A DNA stretch of 64,000 nucleotides from Streptomyces goshikiensis (lineage in GTDB: Bacteria; Actinomycetota; Actinomycetes; Streptomycetales; Streptomycetaceae): assembly GCF_014650555.1 (NCBI RefSeq), contig NZ_BMVE01000016.1, forward strand, positions 95,012 to 159,011, in the 5' to 3' direction. Position 1 is the first letter of the stretch. The number at the start of each line of letters is the position of its first letter. The translations under genes were made by a program, and so were the position numbers. The notes under the pieces are model-generated. The model was not told the DNA's origin, did not search any database, and was given only the letters and a program-made list of their open reading frames with translations. Positions 1-8,476 of this stretch are shown one piece after another.

Positions 1-34
1 CCCCCCGGCCACCCCGCTGACAACCCCCGCCGAG

Positions 35-64
35 CCCTGTCAGCCCCTGTCAGCCCCTGTCAGC
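35..64. repeat. Three tandem copies of a 10-bp repeat
   Basis: CCCTGTCAGC occurs three times head to tail just upstream of the first gene, and an inverted CTGACA lies at 17-22. Direct repeats in this position can be a regulator-binding array, but no regulator is identified. Confidence 0.5.
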
Positions 65-98
65 GCCGGGGCCCGGCCCGCCCAGGTACCGTCGTCCC

Positions 99-593
99 GT
101 GAACGGGGACATGGGCAGGGGAGTGACCGCGGAAGTGCGCGCCATGCGGGAAGACAGCGTGGTCGTGGCGGAGTTCGGCGCGCTGGAGAACAGCGGGGGA
201 CGCCCGGTCCGGTTCGCGGTCCTGCGCGGCGCCGGGCCGGAGGGCACCTGGCTGGTGGAGATCACCCCGTACCTGCTCGGTACGGCGAGAGCCGAGGACC
301 TGCGGAACTTCGCCCGCGGCATCCTCGACACCCTCTCGGCCGGGGCCGGCGAATCCGACTTCTTCACCCTGTACAACGACACCCGCAACCAGGTGCAGGC
401 GGTCATCGGCTTCGACGAGGGGCTGCCCTACCTCATCGTCGACGCCTATACCAAATTCGCCGGGAACCGCACCGGTACCTCGACGAGCGACGAGCCTGTG
501 TACGCCCACATGGAGGCCGTCAGCCCCTCCCGGGCCGACCCCGCGGCCCTCGAATCCGGCGCCCGCGCCCTGCTGGGCGCGCTCGGGGCCTGA
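99..593 (+). CDS. Hypothetical protein, 164 aa
   Basis: Family not recognised. The protein has no signal peptide, membrane segment or Cys/His metal motif. It alternates predicted strands and helices (for example VRFAVLRGAG, a Leu/Ala-rich helix near residues 65-88, then PYLIVDAYTKF) and so looks like a soluble alpha/beta protein. Codon use is strongly GC3, which supports coding. The start is uncertain: GTG at 99, ATG at 111 (preceded by GGGGAC), GTG at 123 (directly behind AGGGGA) and ATG at 144 are all in frame. It stands alone, about 210 bp before the next gene on the same strand. Confidence 0.6.
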   Translation: MNGDMGRGVTAEVRAMREDSVVVAEFGALENSGGRPVRFAVLRGAGPEGTWLVEITPYLLGTARAEDLRNFARGILDTLSAGAGESDFFTLYNDTRNQVQAVIGFDEGLPYLIVDAYTKFAGNRTGTSTSDEPVYAHMEAVSPSRADPAALESGARALLGALGA

Positions 594-803
594 CGAGCGG
601 GAGCCGCCTTTCGAACGGGGGCGATTTCGGATCACCTGCGTGCCGTGCCGGATTCGGTCCCGTTCTGGCCATTGCCCACCTGTTTCGCGCCGGTCATGGC
701 GTATCGGGGTTTTCGCGGGGTCCGGATGGACAGCGCTCCGTGCGGCGGGGACCGCGTCCGTGGGGGGCGAGCGCCCGCCAGTCGAACAAGGGGGTTTTGA
801 GCG

Positions 804-2426
804 ATGGCTGCTCTGAGCTACGAGATCCTTACCGACCCGGTTCCGCTCCAGACGTCCGGGTCGGACGACGCCCAGACGTCCGTGGCGGGCACGGTGTACA
901 TCGTCGTCTCCAATCCGACGACGGACTGGGTGCCCTGGTACCAGATCGAGGTGGTCCTGCCCTGCGGGAAGGAGGCCGGGGACCTGACGGACCGGCCGGA
1001 CATGATCAAGACCGGGATCGAGCCCTACGCGGTCCGGTTCGGGGACGTACCGAAGGACGAGTGGGACGCGGGCACCCGCACCTTCACGGTCTCCGCCGCC
1101 CTCGGCGGGCTGTTCACCCCGGGCGATTCGATGGTCCTGTCGCTGGACGGGTTCCCCGTCTCCGACAAGGAGGGCCTGGTCCGCCTCACGGTGAACGAGA
1201 TCTCGGGCGGGGACCCGGGGGACGGGGTGCGCACCCACCCCCTGACCCTGAGCCTGCTGAAGCGCGCGCCGAAGGCACCGCGCAACTTCCGCCCGGAGGA
1301 AGCCCTGGTGGACGGGGGCGAGAACGTGGTCCTGGTGTGGGACGGCCCCGACACCCTGACCTACACGATCGAGGGCCCGGACGGCCTCTCCGTACCCGTC
1401 CCGCAACGCTCCGGGCCCGACTGGCGGTGGTCGCCCGGCCCGGACGACGCACCCCTGCGGGACGCCACCTACACCCTGGTGGCCACCTCCCCGGACGGAC
1501 GGCAGCCCGGCTACTTCCTCACGACCACCGTCGCCGTGCGCAGGCCCGAGTTCGAGGCCGTCACCGCCACCCAGGGCCTCTTCGCGCCCCGGATCGAGGG
1601 CACCACGGACAAGGGCGTGATCGTCCTGACCGAGGACGGCGTCGAGGTCCTCGCCGCCGACGGCGAACCGGGCCTGGTCTCGGCCGGGAAGGCCGACGTG
1701 GAGGGCGTGACCACACGGTGGGTGCGGGGCCGCGACGCCGCCGCCGGCTGGATCGAGTTCCCCGCCGCCGGGCTGAACGTGTTCCGCGGCGAGGGCGACC
1801 GTAAGTGGGGGACCGTCGCCGCCGACAAGGCCGACCTGAACGGCATCAACACCGCCTGGGTGCAGGGCCGGGACGCCGCCGCCGGGTGGATCGAGTTCCC
1901 GGCCGCCGGGGTCAACGTCTTCCGGGGCGAGGGGGACCGGCAGTGGGGGACCGTGGCGGCCGACAAGGCCGACCTCAACGACCTCGTCACCGACCGGGCA
2001 CGGGTCAAGGACCGGCTCACCCTGGACGGCGGGTTGACGGTCACGGACGTACTGGAGACACAGAGCGGGCCGTCCCGGCTGATCGTCCACGGCCGGCTGG
2101 ACGCCGAGGGCGAGCTGAGCGCCGCTCAGAACGCCTCCATCGGAGGTGAGCTGAGCGTCAACGGCGAGCTGCGGGCCTCGCAGAGCGCCGAGATCGCCGG
2201 CGCGGTCGTGGCGAGCGACCTGACGGTCCGGGGCAAGCTGCGGACCAACCACGAGCAGTTCAAGCTCATCGTGGAGGGCGAGTCGCTCTTCCGCGAGCAG
2301 GCGAACGCCAACGGCGGGCTCGCGGTGCGCAACGAGCACGCGGGATGGCTGGTGCACGCCAAGGGAGAGCAGGTCTCGATCCAGGGAGACCTGCGGGTCC
2401 ACGGCGCGTTCCGCTCGGACTCCTGA
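804..2426 (+). CDS. Large repeat-containing protein, 540 aa, unknown function
   Basis: Function unknown. The start is ATG 804 behind GGGGG. No signal peptide is visible. Residues 1-150 are rich in beta-strands and residues 155-250 resemble an Ig-like or fibronectin-like module. Two nearly identical 46-residue repeats begin with GRDAAAGWIEF at about residues 309 and 355; on the DNA this is a 138-bp tandem duplication. Residues 410-530 are short periodic strands (for example GGELSVNGEL, GAVVASDLTVRGKL), as in bactofilin-like or phage-tail beta-helices. Together these suggest an elongated structural or surface-binding protein. A strong hairpin follows the stop codon. Confidence 0.7.
   Translation: MAALSYEILTDPVPLQTSGSDDAQTSVAGTVYIVVSNPTTDWVPWYQIEVVLPCGKEAGDLTDRPDMIKTGIEPYAVRFGDVPKDEWDAGTRTFTVSAALGGLFTPGDSMVLSLDGFPVSDKEGLVRLTVNEISGGDPGDGVRTHPLTLSLLKRAPKAPRNFRPEEALVDGGENVVLVWDGPDTLTYTIEGPDGLSVPVPQRSGPDWRWSPGPDDAPLRDATYTLVATSPDGRQPGYFLTTTVAVRRPEFEAVTATQGLFAPRIEGTTDKGVIVLTEDGVEVLAADGEPGLVSAGKADVEGVTTRWVRGRDAAAGWIEFPAAGLNVFRGEGDRKWGTVAADKADLNGINTAWVQGRDAAAGWIEFPAAGVNVFRGEGDRQWGTVAADKADLNDLVTDRARVKDRLTLDGGLTVTDVLETQSGPSRLIVHGRLDAEGELSAAQNASIGGELSVNGELRASQSAEIAGAVVASDLTVRGKLRTNHEQFKLIVEGESLFREQANANGGLAVRNEHAGWLVHAKGEQVSIQGDLRVHGAFRSDS
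1728..2003 (+). repeat. 138-bp tandem repeat inside the 540-aa gene
   Basis: Two in-frame units, about 1728-1865 and 1866-2003, encode 46-residue repeats that share GRDAAAGWIEFPAAG and GTVAADKADLN. The few differences are mostly conservative, so this is a fairly recent duplication that keeps the frame. Confidence 0.75.
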
Positions 2427-2431
2427 CCCCG

Positions 2432-2468
2432 GGCGGGGGATGCCGCGCCGGCCACGGCATCCCCCGCC
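2432..2468 (+). terminator. Strong stem-loop terminator
   Basis: GGCGGGGGATGCCG (2432-2445) pairs perfectly with CGGCATCCCCCGCC (2455-2468) around a 9-nt loop, a few bases after the 540-aa gene. There is no U-tract, as is usual in Streptomyces. Confidence 0.8.
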
Positions 2469-2630
2469 TACCCGCCCAGCCGTTCTCACGCTGCCGACTC
2501 CCGACCCGAACTCCGCTCGCGAGGCCACGCCGCACGCCGGGTCGGGACAATTCCGGGACGGCCGCCCCATGATTGCGGAACGGATTCCGGTCAATCTGCA
2601 GCCGCAAGCATCCTGAGCGTGGCCGACTGA

Positions 2631-3092
2631 CTAGGCGGCCTGCCCCAGGTCCAGGTACGTCGCCCGCTGCACCACGCGCAGCCGGTCGAGGACTTCGGCG
2701 ACCTCCGCCCGGTCCCTGCGGCCGGCGGCGAACGCCTTCAGGACCTCAAGGACCCGCGCGGACTTCCAGCACCGCAGCGCGGCCTCGTCCACCAGCTTCG
2801 GACCCGCCACCCGCATCAGGACCGCCAGCCGCCGGCGAGCGCGCCGCGCCCTGCGCCGGCCCCACCAGCCCTCCGGCGCCCGGTCGAGGGTGCGCAGAGC
2901 GTCCATCCCCTTCACCAGGGCCCGGATCCGGGCCTCTTGCGGGGCCGTCCAGTCCCGCCCCCGGCGGCCGGGAAGCGCGGACAGGACCTCCTCGACGGCC
3001 GCCCGGGCCGCGGCCGGCCCCCGTTCGTCCAGCAGGGTGACGGCCGACCACAGCGAGGTTTCCACCGCGGGCGCGTTGTCTCGTTCGGACAC
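2631..3092 (-). CDS. Hypothetical all-helical protein, 153 aa
   Basis: Not recognised. The protein is mostly amphipathic helix with a very basic centre (residues 79-91, WWGRRRARRARRR), which could contact nucleic acid or membrane. It has no signal peptide or membrane span. The GTG start at 3092 follows a good ribosome-binding sequence (GAGAGGGGG). It is a single gene, convergent with the preceding repeat protein. Confidence 0.6.
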   Translation of the reverse strand: MSERDNAPAVETSLWSAVTLLDERGPAAARAAVEEVLSALPGRRGRDWTAPQEARIRALVKGMDALRTLDRAPEGWWGRRRARRARRRLAVLMRVAGPKLVDEAALRCWKSARVLEVLKAFAAGRRDRAEVAEVLDRLRVVQRATYLDLGQAA

Positions 3093-3233
3093 GACTTACC
3101 CCCTCTCCGTTCCTGACTCATGCCCGCACGACCGCCACGCGCAACGCGAAGGGGGTGCAGCGGCCCTTTCAGGAACGCACGGACCGGCGAGATCCGGCCC
3201 GCGGGCCTGGGCCGCCCGGGTGAGGGCCGCGCC

Positions 3234-3311
3234 GCTCACCCGCGCGGCTCACCCGCTCCGCTCACCCCCGCGGCTCACCCGCGCCCCTCACCCGCGCGGC
3301 TCACCCCCGCC
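3234..3311. repeat. Six degenerate 13-bp direct repeats
   Basis: Six consecutive copies of a unit like GCTCACCCGCGCG run in phase from 3234 to 3311. They include the last codons and stop of the TetR gene and extend past it, so the regulator C-terminus (GGGEPRG) is encoded by repeat DNA. Slippage here could change its tail length. Confidence 0.7.
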
Positions 3312-4001
3312 CAGTTCCCGCTCGGCGGCATCCAGCAGCATCTCCAGCGCGACCGGATAGGCACTGTGCGGCATGCGCGCGGCCAGCAGCCCGGCCGTCG
3401 CCGCGATGTTCGGGTACTCCCGCGCCGGCAGCCGGGCGTACGTCGACTCCCACCGCTCCTCGTCCGAGTCGCGCGCCTTCTCCGACAGCGCCAGCGCCCC
3501 CGCGTCGAGCGCCGCGAAGGCCAGGCACTGGTCGATGTACGCGTGGTAGATCCGTACGGCGTCCACGTCCCCGAACCCCGCCCCCCGCAGGCTGGCGAGG
3601 ATCGCCTCGTCGGCGGCGATCTCGCGCGGCCGGCCGGTCACCCGGCTCGCGGTCAGCAGCGCGGCCTGCGGGTGCGCGAGGTACGCCCCGTGGATGCGCA
3701 GCCCGAGCGAGCGCAGGTCCTCGCGCCACCGCCCGGTCGGGGCCCAGCCGGCGAGCGCCCGGCCGATCAGCTCCTCGCCGATGGCCAGGGTCAGGCCGTC
3801 CATGCCGTCGAAGTACCGGTACAGGGTGCTCGGATCCGCCCCCAGGGCGGCGCCCAGCCGCCGGGCGGACAGGCCCGCGCTGCCGTGCTCGCGCACCATC
3901 CGCAGGGCCGTCTCGACGATCAGCCGCTCGGAGAGCACCGTCCCCCGCCGCGTCGGCCGCCGCCGTCTGCGGCGCTCCTCCGGAACCACGTCCTTCGCCA
4001 T
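3288..4001 (-). CDS. TetR/AcrR family transcriptional regulator
   Basis: DNA-binding repressor, 237 aa. After a basic tail (residues 1-25) comes the TetR helix-turn-helix, with the hallmark LSARRLGAALGADPSTLYRYFDG at about residues 43-66 and ending in the recognition-helix motif LYRYF. The C-terminal two thirds is helical and would bind an unidentified ligand. ATG 4001 has GGGAG upstream. It is transcribed divergently from the saccharopine-dehydrogenase-like gene across 102 bp that contain a palindrome, so it probably controls that gene and itself. Confidence 0.85.
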   Translation of the reverse strand: MAKDVVPEERRRRRRPTRRGTVLSERLIVETALRMVREHGSAGLSARRLGAALGADPSTLYRYFDGMDGLTLAIGEELIGRALAGWAPTGRWREDLRSLGLRIHGAYLAHPQAALLTASRVTGRPREIAADEAILASLRGAGFGDVDAVRIYHAYIDQCLAFAALDAGALALSEKARDSDEERWESTYARLPAREYPNIAATAGLLAARMPHSAYPVALEMLLDAAERELGGGEPRG

Positions 4002-4017
4002 CCACCCGCTCCCGTCC

Positions 4018-4039
4018 TTATGTCAACACCATTGACCTT
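4018..4039. promoter_or_regulatory. Probable TetR operator in divergent promoter region
   Basis: GTCAA (4022-4026) and TTGAC (4032-4036) form an inverted repeat with a 5-nt spacer, flanked by TTA and TAA. It lies midway between the divergent TetR and dehydrogenase genes, in an unusually AT-rich patch. Autoregulation is inferred. Confidence 0.5.
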
Positions 4040-4103
4040 AATCCGGAGCACCCGGTTCCATCAGTCCCCTGAGGCACACGCCTCACAGAGAAAGGACCTC
4101 GCC

Positions 4104-5351
4104 ATGCGTGTTCTGCTCGTGGGTGCCGGCGGTGTGGGTAGCGCGATCACCAAGATCGCCGCCCGCCGCGACTTCTTCGACCACTTCGTCGTCGCCGACT
4201 ACGACCTGACCCGCGCCGAGGCCGCCGTCGCCGCCCTCGGCGACGAGGAGCGCCGCTTCAGCGCCTGCCGCGTCGACGCCTCCGACGAGACGGCCGTCAC
4301 CCGGCTGCTCAGCGAGCGCGGCTGCGACGTCCTGATGAACGCCACCGACCCGCGGTTCGTGATGCCCCTGTTCAACGCCGCGCTGGCGGCGGGCAGCCAC
4401 TACCTCGACATGGCGATGTCCCTCTCCCGCCCGCACCCCGACCACCCGCACCGCGAGTGCGGCGTGAAGCTCGGCGACGAGCAGTTCGAACGGGCCGCGG
4501 AGTGGGAGAAGTCGGGCCGCCTCGCCCTCGTCGGCATGGGAGTCGAGCCCGGCCTCTCGGACGTCTTCGCCCGCTACGCCGCCGACCACCTCTTCGACGA
4601 GATCGAGGAGATCGGCATCCGCGACGGCGCCAACCTGACCGTCGAGGGCCACGACTTCGCCCCGTCCTTCAACATCTGGACCACGATCGAGGAGTGCCTG
4701 AACCCTCCCGTGGTCTACGAGCGCGAGCGCGGCTGGTTCACCACCGAACCGTTCAGCGAGCCGGAGGTCTTCGACTTCCCCGAGGGCATCGGCCCCGTCG
4801 AGTGCGTCAACGTGGAACACGAGGAGGTCCTCCTCGTCCCGCGCTGGGTCGGGGCCCGCCGGGTCACCTTCAAGTACGGCCTCGGCGACGACTTCATCGG
4901 CAAGCTCAAGACGCTCCACGCCCTCGGCCTCGACTCCACCGACCGGGTCGCCGTCCGCGGCGAGGACGGCCGCGAGGTCCGCGTCTCGCCCCGCGACGTG
5001 GTCGCCGCCTGCCTGCCCGACCCGGCGACGCTCGGGGACCGCATGACCGGCAAGACCTGCGCCGGCACCTGGGTCAAGGGCACCAAGGACGGCCTGCCCC
5101 GCGAGGTCTACCTCTACCACGTGGTCGACAACCAGTGGTCCATGCGCGAGTACGGCTCCCAGGCCGTCGTCTGGCAGACCGCCGTCAACCCGGTGGTCGC
5201 CCTCGAACTCCTCGCCACGGGCGTCTGGTCCCAGCCCGGCGTCCTGGGCCCCGAAGCCCTCCCGCCCACCCCCTTCCTCGACCTCCTCACCGCCTACGGC
5301 TCCCCCTGGGCCATCCGCGAACACCCCACCACCCAGCCCCCGCGCCACTGA
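4104..5351 (+). CDS. Saccharopine dehydrogenase-like NAD(P)-dependent oxidoreductase
   Basis: Soluble 415-aa oxidoreductase of the saccharopine/carboxynorspermidine dehydrogenase superfamily. The N-terminal Rossmann motif VLLVGAGGVG (residues 3-12) binds the dinucleotide, followed by an acidic strand end (VVADYD). GMGVEPGLSDV near residue 140 is typical of the family. The reaction is probably reductive condensation or cleavage of an amino acid or polyamine imine; the substrate is unknown. ATG 4104 is preceded by GAAAGGA. The frame stays open far upstream, but that part is low-complexity and antisense to TetR, so the short start is right. It probably belongs to the divergent TetR regulon. Confidence 0.85.
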   Translation: MRVLLVGAGGVGSAITKIAARRDFFDHFVVADYDLTRAEAAVAALGDEERRFSACRVDASDETAVTRLLSERGCDVLMNATDPRFVMPLFNAALAAGSHYLDMAMSLSRPHPDHPHRECGVKLGDEQFERAAEWEKSGRLALVGMGVEPGLSDVFARYAADHLFDEIEEIGIRDGANLTVEGHDFAPSFNIWTTIEECLNPPVVYERERGWFTTEPFSEPEVFDFPEGIGPVECVNVEHEEVLLVPRWVGARRVTFKYGLGDDFIGKLKTLHALGLDSTDRVAVRGEDGREVRVSPRDVVAACLPDPATLGDRMTGKTCAGTWVKGTKDGLPREVYLYHVVDNQWSMREYGSQAVVWQTAVNPVVALELLATGVWSQPGVLGPEALPPTPFLDLLTAYGSPWAIREHPTTQPPRH

Positions 5352-5476
5352 CCACCGGGCGACGATCAACCCCGTGCGCCACCCGGCGTCAGGCCCGACC
5401 CGGCGCCGGCCCTTCGCAACCTCCCCCGTGTGTGCGGCGTTGTGCTCCTGTTGGCCCCGATCTTCAGGAGTACCGC

Positions 5477-6888
5477 GTGACGCCTACCTCTCCACCCGCC
5501 ACCGACGGCCTGTTGCGCCAGACCCTCGGTGAATGGCGCATCGGGCTGGTGGCCTGGCGGCTGCTCGTCCTGCAGACCGCGCACCCGGCCGTCGCGGCCG
5601 GCACCGCCCGCTACTCCACCTACCGGGCCCACCCCTGGCGGCGGATCGAGCACACCATGGACAGCGGCAGCCGGCTGTTCTTCGCCGGGCCCGAGGAGCG
5701 ACGGCGCGAGATCGCCCGGCTGGAGCGCGCGCACCGCCGGATCCGCGGCACCGACGACGCCGGCCGCCCCTACACCGCCGAGGACCCGGAGGTACGCGCC
5801 TGGGTGATGCTGACGCTGTACGAGGCCATGATCGCCATGCGCGAGCTCTCCGGCGATCCGCTCGAACCGGCCGATCTCGACGCGCTGTACGCGGAGTTCA
5901 AGGAGGTCTGCGCGGCCCTCGGCATCCCCGACGAGGTCCTCCCGGCGACCGCCGCCGACGTACCCGCGTACGTCGACCGGACCGTCCGCGAGGTCCTCGA
6001 ATGCGGCGACCAGGTCCGCTACCTGCTCTTCGAGATGCTGCGCGAGGCACCCGCCCCCCGCCGGCTCGGCCGCCTCCGGCCCGCCTGGCCGCTGCTGCGC
6101 GCCGTCGCCGCGAGCGTGCTGACCAGCCTGACCGTCGCCGACCTGCCGAGGGCCTGGCACGAGCGGTTCGCCATGCCCCGCACCCGTACCGCCGCCGCCC
6201 TGTCCTGGACGCTGCACCGCGGCATGCGCCAGGTGATGACCCGTCTGCCGGACCGCCTGCGCTACCGCCACTCGTCCGGTGAGGAAGGCCGGCAGCGATC
6301 TGCTGCCCGGCGGCCCACGGCGCCCGCGCCGCTGCCCCGGCCCCGCACCTTCGACTCCCGCCCCGCACGCCTGGAGGCGTTCTTCCGGCAGGTGCTCGAC
6401 CAGACCGGTGACGGGCGGGTGGACTCCGCCGACCTCCAGGCGATGGTCCACAACGTGTGCTGGCAGCTGGAACTCCCCGTCGAGCGCGAGGACCGGCTCT
6501 ACGCCGCCTTCGAGTCCTGGTGGGAGCAACTGCGCGAGGCCATGGACGCGGACGGCGACGGCGCGGTGGAGTGCGCCGAGTTCGTGTCCGCGATGCTGGG
6601 GGCATCGACCGGGATCCGCACTACCTCGACCGGGGCCTGGGGCCGGCGGTGCGCGCCCTGTTCCGGACCGCCGACACCGACGGCAGCGGATATCTGTGCG
6701 CGGACGAGTACCGCGTCCTGTTCGGGGGCCCGCGCGTCCACCCCGCCGAGCTGAACGACGCCTTCCGCCAGCTGGACGGGGACGGTGACGGCCGGGTCAG
6801 CGAGGAGGAGTTCGTCGCGGCGTTCACCGACTTCTTCACCGCCCGCGCCGACACCGCCGCGGGCGTGGCACTGCTGGGCCGTCCCTGA
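5477..6888 (+). pseudogene. MpaB/DUF2236-type oxygenase fused to EF-hand domain, frameshifted
   Basis: GTG 5477 (AGGAG six bases upstream) opens a frame whose first ~260 residues match the oxygenase-MpaB/DUF2236 family, a haem-type enzyme group (HPAVAAGTARYSTYRAHPWRR and MLTLYEAM near residues 35-115). A Pro/Arg linker follows, then calmodulin-like EF-hands: DQTGDGRVD (~308), DADGDGAVE (~357), DTDGSGYLC (~400) and DGDGDGRVS (~434). The frame breaks at a run of five G (6598-6602); one extra G restores MLGGIDRDPHYL and joins the last two EF-hands, which stay open to 6888. It is either a recent pseudogene or an indel sequencing error. A calcium-binding domain on this enzyme family is unusual. 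Confidence 0.7.
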
Positions 6889-6934
6889 CTCCCACTCGAC
6901 CCGACCCGACCCGACCCGGCCCCGGCGCACCGCG

Positions 6935-7087
6935 CTACTGGCCCGTGTGGTGGGTTTGGTCGTTCCGGTTGCGGAGCCTGGCCCGGATCCTTTTGGCTGT
7001 GTATCCGACCCCGGTGACGATGACGGTCGCGAGCATGTTGCCGAGGAGGTCATGGCTGAGGAAGGCGTACAGCGTCGACGGGCTCAT
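6935..7087 (-). CDS. Small putative membrane protein, 50 aa
   Basis: A short reverse-strand gene: ATG at 7087 with a GGGAGAG ribosome-binding sequence, TAG at 6935. The product starts MSPSTLYAFLSHDLLGNML, continues with a hydrophobic stretch (LATVIVTGVGY) and ends in a basic, His-rich tail (KRIRARLRNRN). This suggests a single membrane helix with a positive cytoplasmic tail. Its role is unknown. It diverges from the coiled-coil/membrane gene at 7246, so the two could be co-regulated. Confidence 0.6.
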   Translation of the reverse strand: MSPSTLYAFLSHDLLGNMLATVIVTGVGYTAKRIRARLRNRNDQTHHTGQ

Positions 7088-7245
7088 GGGGCTCTCCCTT
7101 GGCAGCAGGCCTGATGCGGTGGGGGAGAGGTTCTCCGCTCATCGCCTGTCCAAGGGCGGCCCCGGTGCGTTGGGCCTGGTCGCAGGGCATGTCCGGCTGG
7201 ACATCGGCTGGTCAGGGATGGACGGCACGGCGGGGGAGGGGCGCG

Positions 7246-8430
7246 TTGGCTCCGCAGCGCGGGATCGACGAGGGCACGGCGGGCGGTCAGCTGGCCGTGT
7301 TCCTGGTCGAGCTGACCAGGCAGACGCCGGTGCGCGAGCTGTCCGACCGGTTCGGGCGGAGCAGTTCCACCTGGGGCAACTACCTCAACGGCTCCACACT
7401 CATCCCCAGACAGCTCGTCGGAAGGCTGGTGGAGTCCTTCACCCCGCCCGGCAGTACGCGGAACACCAAGGCGGTCCGTGGGCTGGAGCTGTGGAAGGCG
7501 GCTGAAGCCGAGCGCCGCGCGGGCCGGTCACCGTCCGCCGGCGGGGAGCTGGTGCGGGGGCGCCAACGGCGCGATGACGCCCTCCAGCAGGTCGTCAAGT
7601 ACCGGGCGGTCGCGGCGAACGCGGAGAACCACCTCGCGGAGCTGAGGCCGATGCTCGCCCACACGCAGAGCCGGCTGGAGCATGCCGAGCTCCGGCTGAG
7701 ACTCGGCGACGAGCGGGAGCGGGCCCGGGCGGAGCGCCGGCTCGGACAGGCCAGGGAGCGGCTGGGCCGGGTGCGGGTCCAGCAGGAGCTCGCCCGCCGC
7801 CGCCGGATGACGGCGGAGGAACAGCAGGAGTTCTGGATGGCCGAGGTGCTCAGCGCTCAGGAGGAGATCAGCCGCCTGGAGCGCGAGGTGCGCGACCTGG
7901 TGACCGTCCCGCCCCGACCCCGCGAACCCGTCGGCCGGGACGCCGCGGAGGCCCCGGAGGCCCCGGACGCCGTCGACGATGCCGACTTCGAGGCCCGGCT
8001 GGAACACATCACCGCCGAAGGCCTGGAGGACGCGGCGCTGATCGAGGAAGACCTCCAGCACCTCCGGCCCCCACCCGCCGATCCTGTCCAACCGTTGTCC
8101 AGTCCCGCGTTGGACAAGCCCGCCACCAGCGGTGACCGGCGTCTCGGGCAGACCCTGGCCTGGCGTCGGCTCGTACTGCCCTTCCCGCTGCTGGGCGTCA
8201 CGGGGTTCCTGTACTGGGCCTGCCAGGAGGCGGCCTTCAGCAGGATCGGGGGCTGGGCGGTCATCCCCGCGACCGTGCTCTGCCTTCCCGTCCTGTACGG
8301 CAGCCTCAGGGCCACCACGGTGCGGAAGCTGCCGGCCCGCATCGCGGCCCCCCTGCTCCACATCGCCTGGTCGGCCCTGCTCGTCCTCGACCAGCTCCCG
8401 TGGCCCCCGCCCGGCACCGGCGCGAGATAG
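7246..8430 (+). CDS. HTH-like, coiled-coil and membrane protein, 394 aa
   Basis: Unknown function. The likely start is TTG 7246, directly behind GGGGGAGGGG; an ATG at 7099 is in frame but has no such signal. Residues 15-90 resemble an XRE-type helix-turn-helix (ELSDRFGRSSSTWGNYLNG). Residues ~100-240 are a long, highly charged coiled coil rich in Arg/Glu/Leu. After a Pro/Glu linker, the last ~70 residues hold two or three hydrophobic segments (LVLPFPLLGVTGFLYW, WAVIPATVLCLPVLY, LLHIAWSALLVL). The architecture suggests a membrane-tethered DNA-binding or scaffold protein. It is convergent with the protease-NTPase gene, 46 bp away. Confidence 0.7.
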   Translation: MAPQRGIDEGTAGGQLAVFLVELTRQTPVRELSDRFGRSSSTWGNYLNGSTLIPRQLVGRLVESFTPPGSTRNTKAVRGLELWKAAEAERRAGRSPSAGGELVRGRQRRDDALQQVVKYRAVAANAENHLAELRPMLAHTQSRLEHAELRLRLGDERERARAERRLGQARERLGRVRVQQELARRRRMTAEEQQEFWMAEVLSAQEEISRLEREVRDLVTVPPRPREPVGRDAAEAPEAPDAVDDADFEARLEHITAEGLEDAALIEEDLQHLRPPPADPVQPLSSPALDKPATSGDRRLGQTLAWRRLVLPFPLLGVTGFLYWACQEAAFSRIGGWAVIPATVLCLPVLYGSLRATTVRKLPARIAAPLLHIAWSALLVLDQLPWPPPGTGAR

Positions 8431-8476
8431 GGCAGCCGACGGAGCCGGCGGGCAGCGGTACCCGGGCGGGGAAACC

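Noticed and set aside
60..2594. 844-aa open frame on the reverse strand
   Set aside because: It is antisense to two better-supported genes, has a V/G/R/P-rich composition with no domain, and lacks a ribosome-binding site; a shadow of high-GC codon bias.
3120..4103. N-terminal extension of the saccharopine-dehydrogenase-like gene
   Set aside because: The open frame upstream of ATG 4104 is antisense to TetR, repetitive and outside the Rossmann fold start. A good ribosome-binding site precedes ATG 4104.
4083..5369. 428-aa reverse-strand open frame over the dehydrogenase gene
   Set aside because: Composition of a mirror frame (V, G, E, A, D, L runs), no domain; the sense strand carries a recognisable enzyme.
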